From assembly GCF_900115045.1 (NCBI RefSeq), contig NZ_FOVC01000007.1, positions 1 through 64,000 on the forward strand: 64,000 nt of DNA, read 5' to 3'. Below, piece after piece: positions 45,221 through 54,227 of the stretch. Below the pieces are notes generated by a model. That model was not told the origin of the DNA. It searched no databases and was given only the letters and a program-made list of their open reading frames with translations. The stretch is from Izhakiella capsodis. GTDB taxonomy: Bacteria > Pseudomonadota > Gammaproteobacteria > Enterobacterales > Enterobacteriaceae. Position 1 is the first letter of the stretch. Every line of letters starts with the position of its first letter. The position numbers and the translations under genes were made by a program.

Positions 45221-46180
45221 ATGGATAATATCCAACGAGACATCGACGAGCGCGCCAATCTGGCGCTGACCAATAAATTTGAACTGCTGCTGTTCAGGCT
45301 GGGGGTTGAGGCGGCGAAAGGCGTTTCAGAGCTGTACGGTATCAACGTATTTAAACTGCGAGAAATTATGCCGATGCCGGAAATTACCAGAGCCGCGGGC
45401 ATGACGGCACCGCTACTTGGAATGACCAGTATTCGCGGGCAGATTATCCCTGTCATTGATCTTGCTGCGGTTGCTGGTTGTGTTCCCGAAACCGGCCATA
45501 ATTTGCTGCTGGTCACTGAATATGCCCGCAGCACGCAGGCCTTCGCGATTGAGTCTGTGGATGATATCGTTCGTCTCGAATGGAGCCAGGTTCACCCCTC
45601 AGAGATGGCGCTGAATGCTAAATATGTAACCAGTATTGCCTCGCTGGAGCGTCTTTCCGGTGAAAAAGGGTTGGTGCAGATCCTCGACGTTGAACAGGTT
45701 TTGCATGAGATCATCCCCTCCACCCGTGAAGTACATGAAACTAAAGTTCAGCAGGATAGAACGATCAGTATCAGGCCTGGTGCCAGTGTCATCGTGGCTG
45801 AAGATTCAAAAGTCGCGCGTCAGATGCTGGAGAGGGCGATGGAGGTGATGAAACTGCCCGCTATCATGCATACCACGGGCCTTGAGGCCTGGAAGCATAT
45901 TCAGCAGATTGCCAGGGCGTCTCTGGAAACTGGCGAGCCGATCAGTAATAAGATCGCGCTGGTGCTGACGGACATAGAAATGCCGGAGATGGATGGCTTT
46001 ACCCTGACGCGCAGCATCAAGGGCGACAAAGCGTTAGCCGGTACCCCGGTGATTATACATTCGTCGCTTACCGGCAGCGCAAACGAAGAGCATATTCGTA
46101 AAGTGCGGGCGGATGGATACGTGGCTAAATTTGAAATTAACGAGTTGTATGATGCGATTAAGTCGGTACTTCAACCCTGA
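45221..46180 (+). CDS. cheV: Chemotaxis coupling protein CheV
   Basis: A 319-residue CheW-receiver fusion. The N-terminal CheW-like domain (about residues 15-170) couples chemoreceptors to CheA; the C-terminal receiver (about 190-319) has acidic residues VAEDSK, the phospho-acceptor Asp in ALVLTDIEMPEMDGF, and Ser/Thr and Lys positions in IHSSLTG and YVAKFE. E. coli lacks CheV, but Salmonella and many enterobacteria have it. The ATG at 45221 follows AGAGAG. It stands alone, away from other chemotaxis genes. Confidence 0.93.
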   Translation: MDNIQRDIDERANLALTNKFELLLFRLGVEAAKGVSELYGINVFKLREIMPMPEITRAAGMTAPLLGMTSIRGQIIPVIDLAAVAGCVPETGHNLLLVTEYARSTQAFAIESVDDIVRLEWSQVHPSEMALNAKYVTSIASLERLSGEKGLVQILDVEQVLHEIIPSTREVHETKVQQDRTISIRPGASVIVAEDSKVARQMLERAMEVMKLPAIMHTTGLEAWKHIQQIARASLETGEPISNKIALVLTDIEMPEMDGFTLTRSIKGDKALAGTPVIIHSSLTGSANEEHIRKVRADGYVAKFEINELYDAIKSVLQP

Positions 46181-46545
46181 TCAGAAACCTGTGGTTATGC
46201 GCGGCAGAGGGTTATTGGCGACGCAGAGCGCTTTCGCCTGGCTTTATTTGTCAGGCGCAGACAAGCTTCGAGCGGCCAGTTAGCTGCAAACGGCGTCTTT
46301 ATTAATCACTAAGGCGATGGCTGACAACGTTAAGCAATTGGTTTTTATCATTTTGAATGAAATAGAAGTAAGCGATTACTACCTCAAGCCACCGCAACAG
46401 CGTTTGTATGGCTCTAGTAGCAGACCTGGTTAATTTCCGCAGCCTCACGTCTGTGCGCTAATCTCTTAATGAGTTGCAGAACAGGCTCAGTATTGTTAGT
46501 GAGTATTCACTCTATTTTCGTATAATATTTACTTTCTCTTTCGGA
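46181..46545. other. Gap after cheV
   Basis: About 365 bases, AT-rich toward the end. A TATAAT at 46518-46523 could be a plus-strand -10, but no gene follows it in that direction. I see no RNA gene or terminator to call. Confidence 0.35.
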
Positions 46546-46770
46546 TTACCGCGTATTTGCTGCACCGCTTGTATCCCCGTGGTCGGCGGAATGAATCTCT
46601 GTAGCATAAATTCCTAAGCAGGGTGGCGTGTGTTCAGGCTTTTCATCGGCAATTTGACGTAGGCTATTAATGCATCGCCGTAGCTGAGGGAGCGCCAAAC
46701 AATCCCGCTCACTCACCTCAACAGATGCCTGAAAAAGATCGGTGGCAGAATACCCGTTCAATAAAACCAT
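46546..46770 (-). CDS. Hypothetical small protein (doubtful)
   Basis: A 74-codon frame starting MVLLNGYSATDLFQASVEVS and ending GDTSGAANTR. I do not recognise it. It has no signal peptide or membrane span, and only a weak ribosome binding site (TTGAG). In its favour, a perfect 16-base palindrome lies about 30 bases upstream, as an operator would. Against it, the region is otherwise non-coding and the frame is short enough to arise by chance. Confidence 0.3.
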   Translation of the reverse strand: MVLLNGYSATDLFQASVEVSERDCLALPQLRRCINSLRQIADEKPEHTPPCLGIYATEIHSADHGDTSGAANTR

Positions 46771-46798
46771 GACTCAAGGAAATGAACACTCCAATTGT

Positions 46799-46814
46799 AA
46801 GTGATCGCTCACTT
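46799..46814. promoter_or_regulatory. Perfect palindrome, operator-like
   Basis: AAGTGATCGCTCACTT: six-base arms AAGTGA/TCACTT around TCGC. Such symmetry is common for TetR-type operators. It lies in the proP downstream region, upstream of the small minus-strand ORF. The factor is unknown. Confidence 0.45.
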
Positions 46815-46980
46815 CATTATGGCGCATAGGATCAATTTGTGGTGTAACTTATTGCGGCGCGGCGTCTTAACGGGGTTCCATTGCCGGATAACGTGCTGCG
46901 TATTGGGTGTCAGCATCTTCCGCTCTGAGTCGTCATTTTAGTCAGGCATAGTTGGATCATAGATTTGCGATCGCCGGGCA

Positions 46981-47007
46981 AAAAAATCCCCCGATAGCCG
47001 GGGGATT
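46981..47007 (-). terminator. Rho-independent terminator of proP
   Basis: AATCCCCC pairs with GGGGGATT around GATAGCC; the preceding seven A on the plus strand form the U tract for the minus-strand transcript. It starts about 10 bases after the proP stop. Confidence 0.93.
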
Positions 47008-47016
47008 GGGAGAAAA

Positions 47017-48522
47017 TTACTCGTTGATTGTCGGGTGCTGCTGCACCAGATTCTTACGTTTGGCTTCCAGTTCGCTTATCTGCGCATCAATATCTTCAAT
47101 TTTATTTTCGATATTGTCGTGGTGTTCCTGCAGGATTTCCCGAGCTTCTTGCATATCAGAAGCCGCAGGGGCGGCGCCGCGCAGCGGTTTATTAGCGGTC
47201 TCTTTCATCAGAAGGCCGGTGGCCAGACCAATAACCGCAATGACCATCAGATAATACGCTGGCATATAGAGATTATTGGTGGCTTCAACCAACCATGCCG
47301 CCGCTGTCGGTGTCAGGCCAGCGATGAGCACGGAAATATTGAAAGCACTGGCCAGAGCACTATAACGGATATGCGTCGGGAACATGGCTGGCAACGTAGC
47401 GGCCATGACGCCCGTGAAAGCGTTAAGTACAATCGCCAGAAGCAGCAGGCCAACAAATATTAACCCCAGAACATTGCTGTTAATCAGCATAAAACAGGGG
47501 ATCGACAGAATGAACAGGGCGATGCTACCGAAGATTACGAAGGGACGACGGCCAAATTTATCACTCATCAGCCCCATGACTGGCTGGACGAACAGCATAC
47601 CTATCATAATAGCAATGATGATCAACACGCCGTGATCTTCGCTGTAGTGCAAGTTGTGCGAAAGATAGCTCGGCATGTAGGTAAGCAGCATGTAATAGGT
47701 CACGTTGGTCGCAATGACCAGACCTACGCAGGTCAGAAGACTACGCCAGTGTTTGGTGGCCACCTCTTTAAATGAAACCTGAGGACCGACAGCTAGCCCT
47801 TCACGATCACCCTGTTCCAGCTTTTCGACATGCTGCTGGAAAGCCGGAGTCTCTTCCAGCGCGTGCCGCAAATAGAGTCCGATCAAGCCGAGTGGCAGTG
47901 CAATGAAGAACGGAATGCGCCAGCCCCAGTCGAGAAACTTATCCTGACCAACGATGGCGGAGATCATCACGACAACACCAGCACCTAGCACGAAGCCGGC
48001 GATCGAACCGAAATCGAGCCAGCTACCAAGGAAGCCACGTTTTCGGTCCGGTGAGTACTCGGCAACGAATATTGATGCGCCGGTATATTCACCGCCAACT
48101 GAAAATCCCTGCGCCATTTTGGCTATCAGTAATAGAATCGGCGCCCAAATGCCAATTGAGGCATAAGAAGGGATCAGGCCGATGGCGAAGGTACTGATAG
48201 ACATGATAACGATGGTGATAGCGAGAATTTTCTGACGGCCGTAGCGATCGCCGAGAGCACCGAAAAACATACCACCCAGCGGGCGAATTAAAAATGGTAC
48301 TGAGAATGTGGCCAATGCGGCAACCATCTGCACGCCTGGGCTGGCATCGGGGAAAAAAACCTGGCCGAGCGCGTAAGCAACAAAGCCGTATACACCAAAG
48401 TCGAACCACTCCATTGCATTGCCCAGCGCTGCGGCGGTAATGGCTTTTCGCAATTTCGTATCGTCGATAATTGTTATATCTTTTAACCCAATCGGTTTAA
48501 CACGCTTCCTACGTAGCTTCAT
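47017..48522 (-). CDS. proP: Osmoprotectant:H+ symporter ProP
   Basis: An inner membrane MFS transporter for proline, glycine betaine and other osmoprotectants, activated by high osmolality. It has 501 residues (E. coli 500), with twelve spans and near identity in AITAAALGNAMEWFDFGVYG and the GEYTGASIFVAEYSPDRKRG region. The C-terminal coiled coil used in osmosensing is present (EILQEHHDNIENKIEDIDAQ with heptads). The ATG at 48522 follows AGGGTG; a GTG three codons earlier is possible. Confidence 0.96.
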   Translation of the reverse strand: MKLRRKRVKPIGLKDITIIDDTKLRKAITAAALGNAMEWFDFGVYGFVAYALGQVFFPDASPGVQMVAALATFSVPFLIRPLGGMFFGALGDRYGRQKILAITIVIMSISTFAIGLIPSYASIGIWAPILLLIAKMAQGFSVGGEYTGASIFVAEYSPDRKRGFLGSWLDFGSIAGFVLGAGVVVMISAIVGQDKFLDWGWRIPFFIALPLGLIGLYLRHALEETPAFQQHVEKLEQGDREGLAVGPQVSFKEVATKHWRSLLTCVGLVIATNVTYYMLLTYMPSYLSHNLHYSEDHGVLIIIAIMIGMLFVQPVMGLMSDKFGRRPFVIFGSIALFILSIPCFMLINSNVLGLIFVGLLLLAIVLNAFTGVMAATLPAMFPTHIRYSALASAFNISVLIAGLTPTAAAWLVEATNNLYMPAYYLMVIAVIGLATGLLMKETANKPLRGAAPAASDMQEAREILQEHHDNIENKIEDIDAQISELEAKRKNLVQQHPTINE

Positions 48523-49147
48523 ATCAAACACCCTGTAGTTCTAATCCTGTGAAACTTACCCGCCTCGCAAGTCCTGATAAAAGCAGCAAAAAAAAAATCT
48601 TTTGACTTATGCCAGTAACGGACTTGAAGGACATTATTTATATCTAATTAATCGAGTCAGCAGAGGGTTATCTTAACGTTTTCCTTCCAGTTTGTGTAAT
48701 TTCTCAGCCTGATAGATCAGAGTTTAACAATTAGCTGCGGCTTTTAAAGCCGATTTTGGTGTGGGATGATGGCTCTGATTATTCGCATAACCTATTGTTA
48801 ATAAATGTTTTTACACTAGCACGCGACTGGCGTGAAAGTGGTTCGCAAGGTTCAGTATAGTGAAAAATTGCGTCTTTGCGGTGGTGTGTGACATGCAGGG
48901 TTGATCGGCTAAGCTGTGACAACACTCGCTGCTATTTTTCAGGATAAATAGCGTCGGATGTTTGAGCCTGTGCCTCATCTTTTCACTGTCGGTTACCTTT
49001 GCAGAGCTGGTTTTAAGCTTTGCCTTAATGTTAATCGTCTCTGCTGCCAAAGTTGCATCAAACAGTCGCCGGGTATCAGTGATTATTGTTCTGACCCCGG
49101 CGACCAACGCTTAACCGAACTGGCGTCATTAGATGCTGGCCTTCGCT
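48523..49147. other. Gap between proP and the transposase-derived gene
   Basis: About 625 bases. The first part should hold the proP promoters. The part after 48950 has open frames on both strands (48958-49242 plus, 48811-49107 minus), but neither has a credible start or clear similarity. A plus-strand frame has several cysteines and could be a decayed zinc-ribbon gene; I do not call it. Confidence 0.4.
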
Positions 49148-50008
49148 TTAGCGATGAGCCTGTGCATAGTCGTAAGGAGAGAGATTGCCCAGTTTTTTTT
49201 GGCGCCAGTGGTGATTGTAATGCTGACAAAAATGCGCGATGACCTGGTTGAGATCGTGACCTTCTGCTGAGGGTGCTAGCGTGCTCAACCGGATATCCAT
49301 TCTCAGCGCAACGTCACTGTCGGCGCTTTCGTCGCAGTGAATCTTCAGCGCGTTGCGGTCGGCCCAGAGCTGTAAAGGCTGCTCTTTAGCATCCTGGTAG
49401 CCAAACAGTTTTTTATTCTCAGTCTCAATAGATTGTATATCGCAGGGGGCATCATCAAGCAGCTGACTCAGCCAGCTGACGACCAGATGCGCAGACACGC
49501 CGGCGAAGGCCTGAGCCATTACCCAGCCGCTTACCGGCTCCAGCGCCCATAGCAGATGCCATTCGCCACCGTCGTCCGGCAGGAGGTTAATCCGTTGATA
49601 GTGCAGGCGCAGATGCGTTGGGCGCAACCCTGCTTTGCTGGCCTTTTTGCCGCGCAGCGTTTTACCCGGGCATTTATCAATCACGCGAGTCAGATAGCGA
49701 TCGAGACCTGCGCGAGAAACCGACAGCCCCATCCCCAGATTGACCATTAACAGTAGTTCATCCAGCGGTATTGAGAGAGTTTGTCTCAGCCAGTTGATTA
49801 GCGCACTTTGCTGAGGATTTAGCACTTTGCGCGAGGCGAGCGGTGCGGTGTTTCGATCGGCGACATTTTCCCTGTATCGCCAGCGTCTCACCGTCGCAAC
49901 GGAGATACTTAGTTCCTTAGCCAGCTGACGATCGCTTTTATCGGACTGCTGGATATACTTGCGAATTCGCGGTGTCGTTGTGGCGTTAGCATGCAGCTTA
50001 ATTTCCAT
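49148..50008 (-). CDS. Domesticated IS481-like transposase with N-terminal HTH
   Basis: A 286-residue protein laid out like IS481 transposases: HTH (LHANATTTPRIRKYIQQS, then ELSISVATVRRWRYRE), a second helical segment (IPLDELLLMV, VSRAGLDRYLTR), an RNase-H-like region (EWHLLWALEPVSGWVMAQAF) and the C-terminal YNHHWRQKKLGNLSPYDYAQ. The three catalytic positions look lost: HVDIKYLP-type Asp reads HYQRINLLP, TDNG reads TENK, and the NG-VERF Glu region is unrecognisable. So it probably binds DNA but does not transpose. The ATG at 50008 follows GGAGAG. No flanking inverted repeats were found. It is divergent from the PTS-glycosylasparaginase operon by 168 bases and may regulate it (inference). Confidence 0.75.
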   Translation of the reverse strand: MEIKLHANATTTPRIRKYIQQSDKSDRQLAKELSISVATVRRWRYRENVADRNTAPLASRKVLNPQQSALINWLRQTLSIPLDELLLMVNLGMGLSVSRAGLDRYLTRVIDKCPGKTLRGKKASKAGLRPTHLRLHYQRINLLPDDGGEWHLLWALEPVSGWVMAQAFAGVSAHLVVSWLSQLLDDAPCDIQSIETENKKLFGYQDAKEQPLQLWADRNALKIHCDESADSDVALRMDIRLSTLAPSAEGHDLNQVIAHFCQHYNHHWRQKKLGNLSPYDYAQAHR

Positions 50009-50080
50009 CAGTTTCTCTCCGGTAAACCATAGATAAATGATATCCAATCTAGTGAGATATTTTATCGTTTTCTACCGTGT

Positions 50081-50123
50081 TGTGAGCTAATTCACCTTTC
50101 TATGACATTCATTCCCCGATAAT
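50081..50123 (+). promoter_or_regulatory. CRP site and class II promoter of the PTS operon
   Basis: TGTGAGCTAATTCACC (50081-50096) fits the CRP consensus TGTGA-N6-TCACA at nine of ten positions. A -10-like GATAAT lies at 50118-50123; a start near 50130 would put the CRP centre about 41.5 bases upstream, the class II position. The -35 is poor, as usual in such promoters. This implies catabolite control of the operon starting at 50177. Confidence 0.7.
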
Positions 50124-50176
50124 CGGGCCAGGTTGCACAGCGTCGTTTCCATTATCGTCTTAGCGGGGAGTTAAGC

Positions 50177-51457
50177 ATGAATAACGTATTGGGATTTCTG
50201 GAGGCCAGGCTCATGCCGTTGGCGGCCAGAGTGGCACAGCAAAAACATCTCTGTGCGATTCGCAATGCCTACATCTCTTTCATGCCCTTTATCATTGTTG
50301 GTTCCGTATTGCTGATTATCTCGTCATTTCCCTATTCAGGTTACCAGCACTTTATGGCTGTGCTGTTTGGCAAGAGCTGGAACAGCATCATCGAGATACC
50401 GTTTAACGCAGTATTCGCTACCATGTCGCTGTTTATTAGCTTCCTGGTCGCTTATCGCCTGGCGGAACAATATGAAGAAGACGCTGTTTCCTGTGGGATT
50501 CTGGCGCTGGTCTGTTTCTTAATTCTGACGCCGTTCATCACCCTCGATGCGGCTGGCAACGTGATGGCTATCCCCACCGAATGGATCGGGAGTAAAGGTC
50601 TGTTTGTCTCAATGATCGGTTCAATATTATGGACCGAACTGTTTTGCTATCTGAAGCGTAAGCATCTGGTCATTAAAATGCCTGAAGGTGTTCCGCCAGC
50701 GGTACAGGAATCCTTTGCGGCGCTGATCCCTGGGTTGGTTGTTATCGTGCTGGCGCTGGCTATCCGCATTGGTTTTGCCCATACCAGCTATCAGACTATC
50801 CATCAGTTTATTTATGATGTGGTTGCTCTACCGATTCGCCACTTTGGTACTTCTTACATAGGCGCGCTGCTGACGGTATTAAGCATTACCATTTTGTGGT
50901 CGGTGGGTATCAACTCCGGCTCGATGGTCAACGGAATTATCCGTCCGCTCTGGATGCAGAATCAAACCGATAATCTGGCGGCGTTACAAGCCGGGCACGT
51001 ACCGCCCCATGTGATCACCGAGCAGTTTTTTGACATGATCTGGATGGGAGGGGCCGGGACCACCCTTTCGCTGGTCATCGCTATGCTGATTTTTGCTCGC
51101 AGTAAAAGCGTCCGTGAAGTGGCTCGCCTGGGGGCCGTGGCTTCGTGCTTCAATATTAATGAGCCCATCCTGTTTGGCCTGCCGATCATTATGAATCCCA
51201 TCATGCTTATCCCTTTCAATCTAGTGCCTTTAGTGCTGGTTACCGTCCAATACGTGGCGATGAAGATTGGCATGGTTGCGGTCACCACCGGTGTATTCAT
51301 TCCCTGGACGCTGCCGCCAGTAATCAGTGGCTTCATTGTTACCGCCCACCTCAGTGGCAGCCTGATGCAGCTGACCAATTTGCTCATCGGCGCGCTGCTA
51401 TATTTGCCCTTCCTGAAAGTGCTCGATAAGCAATATCAGGCGTCAGAAGTGGCTTAA
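50177..51457 (+). CDS. PTS transporter subunit IIC, lactose/cellobiose class
   Basis: The membrane channel of a sugar phosphotransferase system. The 426 residues have about ten hydrophobic segments, and the sequence fits the ChbC/CelB type (AYISFMPFIIVGSVLLIISS, ILWSVGINSGSMVNGI, CFNINEPILFGLPIIMNP). GGGGAG precedes the start. It is the first gene of an operon with an Ntn hydrolase, an aminopeptidase, IIB and IIA. The substrate cannot be told from IIC; the neighbours suggest a glycosyl-amino acid or amino sugar conjugate rather than a plain beta-glucoside, since no phospho-glycosidase is present. Confidence 0.92.
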   Translation: MNNVLGFLEARLMPLAARVAQQKHLCAIRNAYISFMPFIIVGSVLLIISSFPYSGYQHFMAVLFGKSWNSIIEIPFNAVFATMSLFISFLVAYRLAEQYEEDAVSCGILALVCFLILTPFITLDAAGNVMAIPTEWIGSKGLFVSMIGSILWTELFCYLKRKHLVIKMPEGVPPAVQESFAALIPGLVVIVLALAIRIGFAHTSYQTIHQFIYDVVALPIRHFGTSYIGALLTVLSITILWSVGINSGSMVNGIIRPLWMQNQTDNLAALQAGHVPPHVITEQFFDMIWMGGAGTTLSLVIAMLIFARSKSVREVARLGAVASCFNINEPILFGLPIIMNPIMLIPFNLVPLVLVTVQYVAMKIGMVAVTTGVFIPWTLPPVISGFIVTAHLSGSLMQLTNLLIGALLYLPFLKVLDKQYQASEVA

Positions 51458-51488
51458 TCAACCTGGATCCGCAATGCAGGAGCAAAAT

Positions 51489-52460
51489 ATGTGGGGAATG
51501 ATCGCAACATGGCGTATGGCGCTGGAAGGCGTAGTCACCGCAAGTCAGATGTTGTCTCAGGGGGCTTTAGCCACTCAGACCGTCGTCGATGCGGTCGTCG
51601 AGGTGGAGGACTTTCCACTCTATAAATCCGTGGGCTATGGCGGTTTACCAACTGAGAATGGCGATGTAGAGCTGGACGCTGCCTTCATGGACGGCGATAG
51701 TCTGGCGTTTGGCGCAGTAGGTAGCCTGATAGATATCGCCAATCCGGTACGGGTCGCACAGGCGCTCAGTCGCGAGCGTTTTAATAGCGTACTGGTCGGT
51801 CAGGGCGCCCGTGAGTGGGCGCTCAGCCAGGGATTCAGTGCGAGAAAGATGCTGACCGAACGTGCGTTGCAGCATTATCGTAAGCGCTGCCAGCAGACTA
51901 TCGACAAGGGGCTAAGTCCTTATGACGGACATGACACGGTTGGCATTATCTCCCGGGACAAATATGGCTCAATGAGCGTGGCAACCTCAACCAGTGGGTT
52001 ATTTATGAAACGTCGCGGACGCCTGGGTGATTCGCCAGTTATCGGCTCCGGTTTTTATTGCGACAGCCAGATCGGTGCGGCGACAGCAACCGGCGTAGGT
52101 GAAGACCTGATGAAAGGGTGTACCAGCTACGAAATTGTTCGGCGAATGGCTCAGGGAATGCCGCCGCAACAGGCGGCGGATTCGGTCGTATTTGAACTCG
52201 AAGATCGCCTGATGTCGCGCTTTGGGCGCGTTGGTGACCTTTCTGTCGTTTGCATGAATGCGGATGGCATGTTTGGCGCATCGACCAACATCAGTAATTT
52301 TTCGTTCGTGGTGGCCAGCGAAGCCCAGCCACCGACGGTTTATCTGGCCGAACGTCATCTGAATACTACCCGTTATGTTCCGGCTGACGAGACATGGATG
52401 AATGACTATGCCGCACGCATCCGGGCGCCCATTGTGATGGAGGAGGTCCGCTATGATTGA
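51489..52460 (+). CDS. Glycosylasparaginase-type Ntn hydrolase, cytoplasmic
   Basis: A 323-residue member of the N4-(beta-N-acetylglucosaminyl)-L-asparaginase / isoaspartyl peptidase family. Self-cleavage should free the catalytic Thr150 in HDTVGI (Thr152 in the Elizabethkingia enzyme). Other family blocks are in order: ATW near the N-terminus (the Trp is typical of glycosylasparaginases), SVGYGG, LDAAFMDG, STSGLFMKRRGRLGDSP and AATATGVGEDLMKG. There is no signal peptide, unlike the Elizabethkingia and human enzymes, so it acts on imported substrate. The ATG at 51489 follows AGGAG; one five codons earlier lacks a site. It overlaps the next gene by eight bases. Plain isoaspartyl peptidase activity remains possible. 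Confidence 0.85.
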   Translation: MWGMIATWRMALEGVVTASQMLSQGALATQTVVDAVVEVEDFPLYKSVGYGGLPTENGDVELDAAFMDGDSLAFGAVGSLIDIANPVRVAQALSRERFNSVLVGQGAREWALSQGFSARKMLTERALQHYRKRCQQTIDKGLSPYDGHDTVGIISRDKYGSMSVATSTSGLFMKRRGRLGDSPVIGSGFYCDSQIGAATATGVGEDLMKGCTSYEIVRRMAQGMPPQQAADSVVFELEDRLMSRFGRVGDLSVVCMNADGMFGASTNISNFSFVVASEAQPPTVYLAERHLNTTRYVPADETWMNDYAARIRAPIVMEEVRYD

Positions 52461-53913
52461 ATACCAACTCTGTACTGAACGCTGCCCTGTTGATAGCGCT
52501 ACCCACTTGATTAGCTATCCGCAAAGTGTTTTGCCACCATCGCTGGGTGTGCCTGAATGGCTGCTGCAAGCTATGCGCACGGATGAGGAGCAGATGGCGG
52601 ATACTTCTTATGGCTGTGAGCCGTTTGGCCGTCTGACTCTACTGCCTTCGGTGCTCTGGCAGCACCAGCAGGCAAACCGGCTAATCGATGCTTTGCGGCC
52701 GCTACTGTCAAAGAGCACGGCAGCGTGCCTGGTTATTGACTGTGGCTTGCTGACGCATGAGGCTAATGCGCTGGCGCTGTTCCACTTTCTATTTAACCTG
52801 GATTATCAGCTACAAGATCTTGGGCTGAAGACGCGAGACGATGACCGAAAGTTGGTGCGCGTATCGCGACTGATATTCTGCTGCCAGGTGCAGCAGCAGG
52901 CCCATTTCAGTGCGCTGCTGCGCCAGGCATATGCCGGGGCAAAGGGGATGAATATTGCCCGCCGTCTGGCGGATATGCCCAGTGATTGCTGCACACCCGC
53001 CTATGTTGCCAGCGAGGTTAAAACCCTGATTTCTGACTATCCCAGCCTGAGTTGCGAGGTGTTGGATGAAATACAGATCCAGCAGCATGGGCTGGGGCTG
53101 TTACATGCGGTAGGCAAAGGGGGGAACAACCCACCACGGCTGGTGGTGATTCGCTATGCCGGAAAAGAGAAGGTGCCGTTTGCCGCATACGTAGGCAAAG
53201 GCATTACCTTTGATACGGGGGGCCACTGGCTGAAAAGCGGTGACGGTATGTACACCATGAAGTACGACATGTGCGGCGCGGCGAACGTCCTGGGGCTGCT
53301 GGTGGCGGCCGCCGAGTTGCAGCTTGCGCGGCCAGTGGTTGGGGTGCTGGCGCTGGCGGAGAATATGATAGGTCCAGCGGCGATGCGCCCTGGCGACGTC
53401 GCCATGAGTTATGCCGGCTACAGCGTTGAAATAAATAATACGGATGCTGAAGGGCGACTGGTGCTGGCTGATGGCATCGCTTGGGCGAGTCGGATGATCG
53501 TCAACGGGCAGCCGGCGCGCTACGTTATCGATCTCGCGACGTTGACCGGTGCCGTAGTAAAAGCGTTGGGCTATGAGCTGTCCGGCCTGATGACACAGGA
53601 TGAAAATTTGCGCCATGCTCTGACGCTGGCGGGTCAGCGCTGTGCTGACGAAGTCTGGTCGCTGCCGCTTGATGCGCGTTTTGATGGCCAGATAAAAAGT
53701 CACATTGCCGATTACTGCAATACCCCTACCAATAACGCCGCGATAAGCACGTCAGCGGCCTGGTTCCTCAGCCGTTTTTGCCCGGACAATACGCCCTGGG
53801 CGCACCTGGACATCAGCGGTACGGCGCTTTGGCGTGAAAAAGGTTATAGCGTTGCGTCTGGCCGTCCTGTGCCGCTGTTAGTTCAGCATTTGCTTGAAGA
53901 TATGGAGAACTGA
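52453..53913 (+). CDS. M17 leucyl aminopeptidase family protein
   Basis: A cytoplasmic two-metal aminopeptidase of 486 residues. The C-terminal catalytic domain has the PepA metal and active-site residues: GKGITFDTGG, LKSGDGMYTMKYDMCGA (second Lys and Asp), and NTDAEGRLVLAD with Asp, Glu and Arg. The N-terminal half resembles PepB more than PepA but is divergent. GGAGG precedes the start, inside the end of the Ntn hydrolase gene, so the two are coupled. One base separates its stop from the IIB start. In this operon it could release the amino acid or peptide part of the imported compound (inference). Confidence 0.88.
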   Translation: MIEYQLCTERCPVDSATHLISYPQSVLPPSLGVPEWLLQAMRTDEEQMADTSYGCEPFGRLTLLPSVLWQHQQANRLIDALRPLLSKSTAACLVIDCGLLTHEANALALFHFLFNLDYQLQDLGLKTRDDDRKLVRVSRLIFCCQVQQQAHFSALLRQAYAGAKGMNIARRLADMPSDCCTPAYVASEVKTLISDYPSLSCEVLDEIQIQQHGLGLLHAVGKGGNNPPRLVVIRYAGKEKVPFAAYVGKGITFDTGGHWLKSGDGMYTMKYDMCGAANVLGLLVAAAELQLARPVVGVLALAENMIGPAAMRPGDVAMSYAGYSVEINNTDAEGRLVLADGIAWASRMIVNGQPARYVIDLATLTGAVVKALGYELSGLMTQDENLRHALTLAGQRCADEVWSLPLDARFDGQIKSHIADYCNTPTNNAAISTSAAWFLSRFCPDNTPWAHLDISGTALWREKGYSVASGRPVPLLVQHLLEDMEN

Positions 53914-53914
53914 A

Positions 53915-54226
53915 ATGAAAAAAATCCTATTGATTTGCGACCTGGGCATGTCCACCAGTCTGATGGTAAAAAAGATGCAGGCGGCCGCAGAGGCGCGCGG
54001 GTTATTAGTCGAGATTACGGCTAAATCAGTCAACGATTACAAAATGTGCGTCGACGAATTTGACGTGGCATTGCTGGGACCGCAGATACGCTACAAGCTA
54101 CCGGAATGTCAAAAGATCGCGGATGAGCACGGCAAAAAGGTCGCCTGTATTGACATGATGGCTTACGGCACCCTGAAAGGTGACAAGGTGCTGGATCAGG
54201 CATTAGCACTGATAGAAGAGGTCTGA
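53915..54226 (+). CDS. PTS subunit IIB, lactose/cellobiose class
   Basis: A 103-residue phosphocarrier that passes phosphate to the sugar. The P-loop-like N-terminus MKKILLICDLGMSTSLMVKK places the phosphorylated Cys at residue 8. GGAG precedes the ATG at 53915; the frame is open seven codons earlier inside the aminopeptidase gene. It partners the IIC two genes upstream and the IIA directly after. Confidence 0.93.
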   Translation: MKKILLICDLGMSTSLMVKKMQAAAEARGLLVEITAKSVNDYKMCVDEFDVALLGPQIRYKLPECQKIADEHGKKVACIDMMAYGTLKGDKVLDQALALIEEV

Positions 54227-54227
54227 T

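Noticed and set aside
48958..49242. A cysteine-rich plus-strand frame suggesting a decayed zinc-ribbon (YfgJ-like) gene
   Set aside because: The cysteine spacing does not fit and its end is just the complement of the transposase-derived gene's C-terminus.
49148..50176. An intact IS481 insertion sequence
   Set aside because: No terminal inverted repeats or target duplication were found around the gene and catalytic residues look lost.
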